From: an uncultured Pseudomonadales bacterium
Lineage (GTDB): Bacteria; Pseudomonadota; Gammaproteobacteria; Pseudomonadales; Azotimanducaceae
Assembly: GCA_958296025.1 (NCBI GenBank)
Contig: OY282430.1
Span: 744,001 to 808,000, forward strand
Direction of reading: 5' to 3'
DNA: 64,000 bases
Positions within the stretch are counted from its first letter, which is position 1. Each line of letters opens with the position of its first letter. The notes beneath the pieces were generated by a model, which was given only the letters and a program-made list of their open reading frames with translations, ran no database searches and was not told where the DNA came from. A program made the translations under genes and the position numbers. Shown in pieces: positions 44,301-51,725 of the stretch.

Positions 44301-46412
44301 ATGAAGGAGCCTGCCCTCCGCAACGCACGAGTAGTTCTGCTGCATTTGCCGTGGTTGGTACTGCTGGGATGGTTCTCCTCGGTTGCGTGGTTCCTGTGCG
44401 ACGACGCGTTCATCAGTTTCCGCTACGTCCGTAACCTGCTCGACGGCCACGGCTTGGTATTCAACCCTGGCGAATATGTCGAGGGCTATTCCAATTTCCT
44501 CTGGGTGCTGGAGCTGGCAGCGATATGGGGATTGTCGGGAGTGGCGCCGGAGCGAGCAGCGCCGTGGCTGTCGGTCGCTTTTACCGCCGGCACCATCGCC
44601 GCAATGATGTGGTGGATCGCACGCCTGCCGTTGCTGCGTCACCGGGGGCTGGTCGCCTGGATGGCCCAGGGGCTCGTGTGCGCCAGCGCCACCTTCGCGG
44701 TGTGGACGTCCGGCGGCGGACTGGAGACGCGGCAGTTCACCTTCTTCATCGTCGTGGCCGTGATGTGCCTGAGCCTTTACAGAGACAGCCGCCGGGGTGC
44801 TGGCGGGGCGTCGTTGAGCCTGGCCGCTGCCGCCTTGACGCGGCCCGAAGGCCCGCTGTTGGCGGCGTTGTGCTTCGGCTGGTTCGTCATCCAGAGGATG
44901 GCGGACACCGGGCGTTTCAATCCGGACTGGCGGCGGTTGATCTATTTGGCGGCGCCCTTTGTCGTCCTTGTCGGTGCCCATTTCCTGTGGCGCTACGCCT
45001 ATTACGGCGAATGGTTGCCCAATACCTACTACGCCAAGCATGTGCGACCGTGGTACGAGTCGGGGTTTCGCTACCTGTGGGCGGCGGCGCTGGAGACCGG
45101 GCTGTATCTGCTGATCCCCTTGGCCGCAGTCGCCATGCGGAACCGCTGGCGAGCATCCCGTGACGGGATATGGGCGCTGGTGCTGCTCCTGGTCGGCGTC
45201 CACATGGCCTATGTGATGCGCATCGGCGGCGACCATTTCGAGTACCGTCCGCTGGACTTCTACTGGCCGCTGCTGGCTGTTCCCGCGTCCATGGGAATCG
45301 TGTACCTCGGCTCGCGGATTGCCAACCGCCGGTGGTTGCGACGACTCCCCCCCCGTTTGGCAGTGGGTGCGCGAACGTGCGCGTTCGTTCTCTTCGTACC
45401 GGTGTTGTTCTACACCAGCGCAATTCAGGGCACCCTGTTATTCGAGGGAGCCGCAATACGCGAACGCATCGTGAAGCTGCACATAGAACTCGATGACGGC
45501 AATGCTGCGTGGTTGCTCGCCGCGCCAGGGATGCCGATGCTTGTCGCCGTCTCGAACGACCTGCGCCGCCAAGCTTCCCGGCAGGTCGTCGCTTCGCCTT
45601 TCGCGGAACACCGCGAGTTCGCCAACGAGCGATTGCGGACATGGAAACCTTACGAGAACATGGAGAAGGGAGCGATTCCCGATGACGCTCTGATGGTTGG
45701 CTGTACGATCGGAATCCGCTTCTATTATCTTCCCGACCTGAAGGTCATCGACTTCTGTGGCTTGACCGACGCGACGGTGGCGCGCAACCCGGTCGAAAAA
45801 CCCAACCACCAGCGCATGATGGCCCACGACCGTCGCCCGCCGGTAGGATACGTTGAGCAGCGGGGTGTCAACTTCACCATACACCCGCCGGCAACCAGCG
45901 AACTCCAAGCGCTTGGCCGCGCGGAGTACGCCGTAAAGGTCGGCCCGGCTTTATGGATGCCCTTCGACTCTCCCGACCGGCAGTGGGTCTTCGACCGTTT
46001 TGCCGGACGAGACTTGCGGGTGTTCGACCGCGATTACTGGATGGAGCTGCTCGGAGACAACCAACCGGTAGTCCGGTCCGATTGGGATGTGTATCTGGTC
46101 GGGAACAGTCTCTTCTACAAGAAGGAGCAGTGCAGCCCGGAGGATACTGAACCAACGTTCTTCGTCCACGTGCATCCGGTTGACGTGAACGACCTCCCCA
46201 GCCACCGTAAGCAGTACGGCTTCGACAACCTGGACTTCGCTTTCAGGGATCACCGTACTCCCATCGAGGGAGGAGTCTGCGTAGCGATACGGGATCTGCC
46301 TGACTACGGCATCGCGGCGATCCGCACCGGCCAGTTCACCGGCGAGGGCAAGATCTGGGAGGGCCGCTTCGATGTCGTCGAGCCGGCGGATGACGGGAAT
46401 GCCGCACCGTGA
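44301..46412 (+). CDS. GT-C-type glycosyltransferase (AftB-like) with IRTGQ domain
   Basis: A 703-residue protein. The first loop FLCDDAFISFRYVRNLLDGH with GLVFNPGEYVEGYSNFLW matches mycobacterial AftB-type arabinofuranosyltransferases, which take arabinose from decaprenyl-phosphoryl arabinose outside the membrane. About ten TM helices reach residue 390. The soluble part includes IDFCGLTDATVARNPVEKPN. Residues 592-690 are the IRTGQ domain (SDWDVYLVGNS, KEQCSPEDTE, AAIRTGQF). ATG 44301 has GGAGG upstream and overlaps the previous stop. An 8-C run lies at 45347-45354 in frame. It ends in a GTGA overlap with the longest dprE2-like stub. Confidence 0.87.
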   Translation: MKEPALRNARVVLLHLPWLVLLGWFSSVAWFLCDDAFISFRYVRNLLDGHGLVFNPGEYVEGYSNFLWVLELAAIWGLSGVAPERAAPWLSVAFTAGTIAAMMWWIARLPLLRHRGLVAWMAQGLVCASATFAVWTSGGGLETRQFTFFIVVAVMCLSLYRDSRRGAGGASLSLAAAALTRPEGPLLAALCFGWFVIQRMADTGRFNPDWRRLIYLAAPFVVLVGAHFLWRYAYYGEWLPNTYYAKHVRPWYESGFRYLWAAALETGLYLLIPLAAVAMRNRWRASRDGIWALVLLLVGVHMAYVMRIGGDHFEYRPLDFYWPLLAVPASMGIVYLGSRIANRRWLRRLPPRLAVGARTCAFVLFVPVLFYTSAIQGTLLFEGAAIRERIVKLHIELDDGNAAWLLAAPGMPMLVAVSNDLRRQASRQVVASPFAEHREFANERLRTWKPYENMEKGAIPDDALMVGCTIGIRFYYLPDLKVIDFCGLTDATVARNPVEKPNHQRMMAHDRRPPVGYVEQRGVNFTIHPPATSELQALGRAEYAVKVGPALWMPFDSPDRQWVFDRFAGRDLRVFDRDYWMELLGDNQPVVRSDWDVYLVGNSLFYKKEQCSPEDTEPTFFVHVHPVDVNDLPSHRKQYGFDNLDFAFRDHRTPIEGGVCVAIRDLPDYGIAAIRTGQFTGEGKIWEGRFDVVEPADDGNAAP

Positions 46413-46561
46413 ACGGCGGGGTCGAAACGGCGCTGGTGATCGGCGCCACCTCGGACATCGGCCGCGCCATCGTGCGCACGCTGGTGGAGGAGGGCTGCAC
46501 GTTGCAGCTCGCGGCCCGCGACCCGGCGCGGTTGGAGAGAGAGACGCGGGACCTCCGGCAC
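46409..46561 (+). pseudogene. dprE2-like SDR 5' stub (longest copy)
   Basis: MNGGVETALVIGATSDIGRA continues IVRTLVEEGCTLQLAARDPA and RLERETRDLRH, about 51 codons of an SDR with the GATSDIG nucleotide-binding motif and a second beta-alpha unit. This matches the N-terminus of DprE2-type decaprenylphosphoryl-2-keto-ribose reductases. It ends at 46561 where a ubiA scrap begins, and the frame stays open into the next glycosyltransferase. Other stubs begin at 26650, 30132, 39743, 49150, 51722, 54291, 57246 and, barely, 61297. Confidence 0.78.
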
Positions 46562-46569
46562 CAAAACGA

Positions 46570-46653
46570 ACTGCGCGGGTCCGATTGGTCCGCCTCCGGC
46601 GGCCGGGGCGCCGCCCAGGTTCACCTCCGAACTGTCGCGGAGGCTCGCGTTGT
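46570..46653 (+). pseudogene. Collapsed ubiA and dprE1 scraps
   Basis: 46570-46607 matches an internal ubiA stretch (35602-35638; CTGCGCGGGTCCGA and CCGGCGGCCGGG). 46607-46653 matches the last 46 bp of dprE1 (37300-37346; CCCAGGTTC and CGGAGGCTCGCGTTGTG). They follow the same order as the intact genes, with all between deleted. Confidence 0.8.
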
Positions 46654-46681
46654 GGTCTCCCCTTCGAGAGAGAGGAAGGAT

Positions 46682-49153
46682 ATGTCCCCGTCGAACGACT
46701 CGGCGCCGATTGACCGCTGGCGCGCTCTGGCCGCCCGCTGCCTGAATCCGGGGGGAGTAACTCTGCCTTCCCGGCTGCGCAACGCGCTGTTCGTCCTGTT
46801 CCTCGGGGGGATCCTGGCCTACGGGGCCGGGTTCGCCTGGACCGTGCTCGCCCGCTTCGATCTCTTCAACCTGATCCGCGACCTGAACAACGACGACTCT
46901 TTCTATTACTTCCAGATCGCCCGCAACTTGGCCGAGGGGAAGTTCTCCACCTTCGACGGCGGCATCACGCGGACCAACGGATATCATCCCCTCTGGCTGT
47001 TTCTGATCACGCCGTTCCACTGGATGTTCGACAAGGAAGCGGCGCTGTTCGCCATCAAGGCGTTCGAGATCATGCTCGTGGCCGGCGGCGTGGCCCTCGT
47101 CACCGCGGCCGCCCGCCTGGCGCGCCTGCCGTGGGTTCTGATGTTCGCCGCGCTGCCGATTCTCTACCAGCAGCGCACGCTGTTTCTGGGGATGGAAGCG
47201 GCGGCAGGGCTGTTCATGCTGGGCCTGTTCATTCTGACCGCCTGCCTCTTCGCGCACAGCCCGGCGCGCTGGAAGTGGCCGCTGGCCGCGGCCGCCTTTG
47301 CCCTGCCCTGGGTGCGCCTGGAGTATGTCGCCATATCCCTGGCGGCAACAGCTGCGCTGTGCCTGATCGAGTGGTCGGGGCGGGAATCACCCTCTCCCGT
47401 CAAGGGAGAGGAGGGTCTCGGCGCCCTGGACAGGGGGTTGGCCCATTCCGTGCTCGCGATGAACACCGTCACGCCACTGCTGGGCGCGGTCACCGGCATC
47501 CTCGCGTACTTGGCATACAACGGCATCGTCTTCGGGGGCGTGACGCCCGTGAGCGGCGCGACCAAGCAGATGTGGTCGGAGCGGTTATGGGAGCAGGAAG
47601 GCGGATACAGCCTCGTTCAGAACTTCCGGGACGTCCTGCAGATTCCCGCCTTCGGCTACGAGCTGCTGGTCGCGCTGGAAGTCTGCGCCTACGTCGTGCT
47701 GGTCTGGTGGTTCGCCCGCCGTTCCAAGGGCCGGACAGACCGGCTGCTGTTGGCCTTCCTGGTGTGCGTGTTCGGCCTGGCAGCCGGCCACCTCGCCAAG
47801 TTCGCGCAGACCGTTCTCACTGTGCATCCCTTCTGGGGGAGTGATATCTGGTACTTCGTTCCGGCATACCTGCTGAAGACGCTCATTGTTCCCGTAAGGT
47901 GCTATGTCGCCATCCACTTCATCCGCCGTTTCCTCGACCCGAGGTCGCCCCAGGCAGCCAACGTTCTGAGCGTGGGCATCGTCGTTGTTGGCGCGGTTTT
48001 CCTGCTTACGAAGGCGGACTTCACCGAACCGTTCCGATATGTTGACCGGGAGATCGAGTCGACCCACCAGAAATGGATGGATACTTCTTATATGGGTGTG
48101 CAGGTCATGAACCGTGTGCTGCCCGAGGATAGCGTGGTCGGGTCGTGGGACGCCGGCGTCATCGGGTACTTCTCTCGCTATGCGGTAGTGAACCTGGACG
48201 GCTTGGTCAATTCCTACGATTATATGAGCGCCCAAAAGGAAGGAACCGAGGCCGCGTTCTACCAGCGTTACGGAATTACCCATTTCGCCAACATCTGGAC
48301 CCTACGGGAAGGAACCGACGTCCACGTTCTGCCAGCAGTACGGGATTACCTGGCTCGACAAAGTCGGGAGCGCTCGAGCGTGGGCACGATCCTGTTCGAA
48401 GGCCTGCCATATCTCCATTACGCAAAGAACGCACCGCACAAACGTCAATTCAGGCTCCTGACCCCCGAGCCGCCGGACATGTCATCGGGCGGGACCAATC
48501 GTTCCGACTGGTTCTGGCAGCGGATGGAGCCGCACTTCGACCACCGGTCGGATGGTGTCGGACTGATTGTGGACAGACGGATGGCACAAGCGTTCGCCAG
48601 AGATTGCGCGCCGGACGAACTGGCAGTGTGGTCCTGGGTTGGCCAAGGAGAAGACACAGCCGTCGATTCCTGGACGCAAACGCAAGCGGGGTTGTGTGTG
48701 GACGCGCGCATGCTGCCCCGCAAAGCGCTCCCCTCCTCGGTCAGGGTCGAAACAATGTCAGTAAGCGATTGGGTGGCGGGGCCGCTGGGTGGTGGCCGGC
48801 CGATCATCCGCTCCGACTGGGACGTGTATCTCGTTGAAGACAGCCTCATCTACGCCAGGAACCAATGCAGCCCGGAGGACGTTGAACCCGAGTTCTTCCT
48901 TCACATGGACCCGGTTGACGTGAACGACCTCCCCAGCCATCGCCAGCAGCACGGCTTCGACGGCCTCAACTTTGCTATCAGGAACCATCTTCTCATCAAG
49001 GAAGGAGCCTGCGTAGCGCGGCGGGAGCTGCCTGATTACGCCTACGACATCGCCGCGATCCGCACCGGCCAGTTCAACGGCGACGGCGAGCAAATCTGGG
49101 CGGGCAGCTTCAACCTCGCCGGGTCGGCGGGCGACGGGAAAGCCGTACCGTGA
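46682..49153 (+). CDS. GT-C-type glycosyltransferase (TFDGG family) with IRTGQ domain
   Basis: An 823-residue protein with leader MSPSNDSAPIDRWRALAARC, a first loop NNDDSFYYFQIARNLAEGKF with the TFDGGITRTNGYHPLW block, about ten TM helices, and soluble motifs LPEDSVVGSWDAGVIGYFSR and WFWQRMEPHFDHRSDGVG. The IRTGQ domain is residues 710-810 (SDWDVYLVEDS, RNQCSPEDVE, AAIRTGQF). ATG 46682 follows GGAAGG; the open frame from 46409 is a readthrough of gene scraps. Much of it looks nearly identical to the copy at 61.6-63.6 kb. It ends in a GTGA overlap. Confidence 0.86.
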   Translation: MSPSNDSAPIDRWRALAARCLNPGGVTLPSRLRNALFVLFLGGILAYGAGFAWTVLARFDLFNLIRDLNNDDSFYYFQIARNLAEGKFSTFDGGITRTNGYHPLWLFLITPFHWMFDKEAALFAIKAFEIMLVAGGVALVTAAARLARLPWVLMFAALPILYQQRTLFLGMEAAAGLFMLGLFILTACLFAHSPARWKWPLAAAAFALPWVRLEYVAISLAATAALCLIEWSGRESPSPVKGEEGLGALDRGLAHSVLAMNTVTPLLGAVTGILAYLAYNGIVFGGVTPVSGATKQMWSERLWEQEGGYSLVQNFRDVLQIPAFGYELLVALEVCAYVVLVWWFARRSKGRTDRLLLAFLVCVFGLAAGHLAKFAQTVLTVHPFWGSDIWYFVPAYLLKTLIVPVRCYVAIHFIRRFLDPRSPQAANVLSVGIVVVGAVFLLTKADFTEPFRYVDREIESTHQKWMDTSYMGVQVMNRVLPEDSVVGSWDAGVIGYFSRYAVVNLDGLVNSYDYMSAQKEGTEAAFYQRYGITHFANIWTLREGTDVHVLPAVRDYLARQSRERSSVGTILFEGLPYLHYAKNAPHKRQFRLLTPEPPDMSSGGTNRSDWFWQRMEPHFDHRSDGVGLIVDRRMAQAFARDCAPDELAVWSWVGQGEDTAVDSWTQTQAGLCVDARMLPRKALPSSVRVETMSVSDWVAGPLGGGRPIIRSDWDVYLVEDSLIYARNQCSPEDVEPEFFLHMDPVDVNDLPSHRQQHGFDGLNFAIRNHLLIKEGACVARRELPDYAYDIAAIRTGQFNGDGEQIWAGSFNLAGSAGDGKAVP
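47391..47411 (+). repeat. Palindromic repeat inside coding region, copy 2
   Basis: The same 8-bp stem, 5-nt loop palindrome as at 41448, in the same frame and position of the paralogous glycosyltransferase. Confidence 0.75.
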
Positions 49154-51725
49154 ACGGCGGGATCGAAACGGCGCTGGTATGTTTCCATTACTTGACAGAG
49201 TTTCGCGGGTTTGCGTGGGCTCTCCCTGCTGCAACACTCGTCCCGATGAGATCGTGGAAGCACCGCGAGAAAAGGTAGAGACCGATCCAAAACGAATACA
49301 ACCAGGCCGTCAGAAAATGAGGGGATACTTGAGGGTTGGGGCACTATTGGGGGCGTTTGGCTTCCGCGTGTCCCAAGTTCCGCATCCGGTTTGGGCCCTC
49401 GCCGTATGCGCGGTCTTCACCGCGGTGGGAGTCGCCGTCCTCGACGACTACGGCGTATCGTGGGACGAGTTCTCTCAGCGCGACATTGCCCTGGAGACGA
49501 TCAGCTACGTTCTCGGCCAGGACGACGAACTTCTGAGCAATCACGATAAGTTTTACGGCACGACCTTCGAGATGCCGCTCTTGATTGTCGAGCGCGCCCT
49601 GGGACTGCAGGACGACACCCGCGCCATCTTACTTAGCCGCCACATCCTGAGCCACCTGTTCTTCATAGCGGGTGGTTTCTTCTGCTATTTGCTGATACGC
49701 CGGCTGTTCGGCAGTACGGTCATCGCGCTGTTCGCCATGCTGCTGTTCCTGCTGCAACCTCGACTGTACGCCGAGTCCTTCGTCAACACCAAAGACCTGC
49801 CCCTGGTCGCTATGTTCATGGTGGCCCTGTTCCTGACGCACCGGGCTTTCCGCAAAGATACGGTGGGGGCGTTTCTGCTGTGCGGCCTGGCCGTCGGCAT
49901 TCTCATCAACATTCGCATCCTGGGCGTGGTCTTGTTCGCCGCCGTGCTTGCCGTACGCGCTCTGGACTTGCTCTTTGATTCCTGGGCGGCGGTGGGTAGA
50001 AAACACGCCTTAATCACCGGCGGCGTGTTCGCCCTGGCCGCAATGTTCGTCCTTTACGCTACCCTTCCCTACCTCTGGGCTAGCCCCATTGAGCGCACCG
50101 TCGAGATGTTTGCCACGCTGTCCCATCACCCGACCGTGTTCCCCCAACTGTTCCAGGGCGAGTTGATAATGGGAAACGATCTGCCGGCCCATTACATCCC
50201 AACCTGGATCGCCATTACGACCCCGCCGGTCGCGCTCCTGCTGGGCGTCGCCGGAATAGTCGCCGTCCTCCGGCGCGGCTGGGCCAGTCCCCGGGACATC
50301 CTGGGCCACGCCGACCTGAAATTTGGCTTCCTGCTAATCGGCTGCCTGATCATGACCTTCATCGCAGTCGTCGTGGTTACTCCCACAATGTACAACGGAT
50401 GGCGACATACGTACTTCCTCTACGCGCCGTTTTGCGCGCTGGCGGCGTTCGGGCTGCATTGGCTGGCCTCGGTCTCGGGGCGTACAGTCGTCCGCGCGAC
50501 GGCGTACACCCTCGTGGGAGCGGGTATTTTCCTCGTTGTCCTGCAGATGGTTCGGATTCATCCCTATCAGCAAGCCTATTTCAATTTCCTGGTGGACCGG
50601 GAAACGCCGGGGCTCCTCGGCGACCAGTATCCTGTGGAATACTGGGGGACTGCTTACCTGGACGGCCTGCGCTGGCTGACGGAAACGTATCCAGACTCAC
50701 TTATACAGGTGTGGGGCAATAAGGGGCAAACCCATCGGAATCGAGCGTTTCTTCCAGAGTCAGCCTGGCAGAGGATAGCGCTCAAAGGCGAAGGAGAGGC
50801 CATCGCCGATTTCTACATCACCAACCACTTTAACAACGACTTTCACAGAAGGAAAGTAGCGGTATTTGCTCCGATCGTCCACCGTCGCGAGGTGTATAAC
50901 AACGCCGTCCTGAGCGTTGCGGCCCTCGACCTATCGGCGGTGGACGACACCACGGCCGACGCCTACCGGCAAATCTACCGGGATGCGGTGGCCGGTTCTC
51001 CGGTCGTCAGCGGCAGTGGCTTTGACCTGTACCACAACGAATCGGAAAAAACGCTGACTTACGTCAACGAATCCTGTGAACCCGAGGACGTAGCTAACCG
51101 TTTCGTGCTTTCCCTGGCTCCGGTTGACGCGAACAATTTACCGGTATATGTCAAGCAGCAGGGACGGAATCGGCGCACTGTGTATTTCGACTTTGGCGAG
51201 AAGGGCGTAAAGTTTGACGGGAAGTGCTTGATGGTTTTTCAGCTCCCCGAGTACCCCACCTACATGGTTGGTGTGGGTCATCGGATCGGCGGACGGACCG
51301 GCGGTCAGGACCATTTTTGGGGACACCTCACCGAATTGAGAGAAGTGGAAAGAATAGTTGAAGTTGCCGGTGAACCGGTCATCCGCTCCGACTGGGACGT
51401 GTATCTCGTTGAAGACAGCCTCATCTACGTCAAGGACCCATGCAGCCCGGAGGACGTTGAACCCGAATTCTTCCTTCACGTGGATCCGGTTGACATGAAC
51501 GACCTCCCCAACCACCGCAAGCAGCACGGCTTCGACGGCTTCAACTTTGTCTTCAGGAACCACCTTCTCATTGAGGGAGGCGTCTGCGTAGCGCGGCGCG
51601 AGCTGCCTGATTACGCCTACGCCATCGCCGCGGTCCGCACCGGCCAGTTCAACGGCGACGGCCAGATCTGGGCGGGCAGCTTCAACCTAGCCGGGTCGGC
51701 GGGCGACGGGAAAGCCGTGCCGTGA
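49154..51725 (+). repeat. ~2.6-kb tandem repeat unit 1 (GT WDEF family)
   Basis: From the dprE2-like stub (GTGAACGGCGGGATC) to the next one. Unit 2 is 51726-54294, unit 3 is truncated at 54295-54864, and unit 4 starts at 57250. The first 400 bp look almost identical in all four; the middle parts have drifted and carry small in-frame indels. Confidence 0.85.
49317..51725 (+). CDS. GT-C-type glycosyltransferase (WDEF family) with divergent and canonical IRTGQ domains
   Basis: An 802-residue protein. The first loop DDYGVSWDEFSQRDIALETI has the acidic WDE of PMT/GT39-like enzymes; nine to eleven TM helices follow (SRHILSHLFFIAGGFFCYLL, PRLYAESFVNTKDLPLVAMF). A divergent IRTGQ-like domain starts near 564 (SGFDLYHNESE, NESCEPEDVA, GKCLMVFQLPEYP, RTGQ replaced); a canonical one covers 688-790 (KDPCSPEDVE, AAVRTGQF). 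ATG 49317 is chosen; the frame is open back to ATG 49179 but those codons look like leader DNA containing a TTGACA box. Confidence 0.84.
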   Translation: MRGYLRVGALLGAFGFRVSQVPHPVWALAVCAVFTAVGVAVLDDYGVSWDEFSQRDIALETISYVLGQDDELLSNHDKFYGTTFEMPLLIVERALGLQDDTRAILLSRHILSHLFFIAGGFFCYLLIRRLFGSTVIALFAMLLFLLQPRLYAESFVNTKDLPLVAMFMVALFLTHRAFRKDTVGAFLLCGLAVGILINIRILGVVLFAAVLAVRALDLLFDSWAAVGRKHALITGGVFALAAMFVLYATLPYLWASPIERTVEMFATLSHHPTVFPQLFQGELIMGNDLPAHYIPTWIAITTPPVALLLGVAGIVAVLRRGWASPRDILGHADLKFGFLLIGCLIMTFIAVVVVTPTMYNGWRHTYFLYAPFCALAAFGLHWLASVSGRTVVRATAYTLVGAGIFLVVLQMVRIHPYQQAYFNFLVDRETPGLLGDQYPVEYWGTAYLDGLRWLTETYPDSLIQVWGNKGQTHRNRAFLPESAWQRIALKGEGEAIADFYITNHFNNDFHRRKVAVFAPIVHRREVYNNAVLSVAALDLSAVDDTTADAYRQIYRDAVAGSPVVSGSGFDLYHNESEKTLTYVNESCEPEDVANRFVLSLAPVDANNLPVYVKQQGRNRRTVYFDFGEKGVKFDGKCLMVFQLPEYPTYMVGVGHRIGGRTGGQDHFWGHLTELREVERIVEVAGEPVIRSDWDVYLVEDSLIYVKDPCSPEDVEPEFFLHVDPVDMNDLPNHRKQHGFDGFNFVFRNHLLIEGGVCVARRELPDYAYAIAAVRTGQFNGDGQIWAGSFNLAGSAGDGKAVP

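Larger units (their letters stand above)
40730..44304 (+). pseudogene. GT-C-type glycosyltransferase (TFDGG family), IRTGQ domain split by IS30-family element
   Basis: From GTG 40730 a frame gives the TFDGG-family protein (NTDDSFYYFQIARNLAEGKF, TFDGGITRTNGYHPLW, LPEDSVVGSWDAGVIGYFSR) and enters the IRTGQ domain, then is cut after KD by the element at 42918. The remainder resumes at 44003 as QCSPEDAEPMFFLHLDPVD and ends AAIRTGQFVPGEGQIW. Deleting 42918-44002 restores an open 829-codon gene. The usual MNK/MGRW leader is replaced by MASERAGVRRTFDRRL. Its stop overlaps the ATG of the next GT (ATGA). Confidence 0.9.

Noticed and set aside
49179-49316. 46-codon N-terminal extension of WDEF-family GTs (MFPLLDRVSRV...)
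   Set aside because: Contains a TTGACA promoter-like box and dprE2-stub DNA, lacks a ribosome binding site, and precedes a better ATG in all copies.
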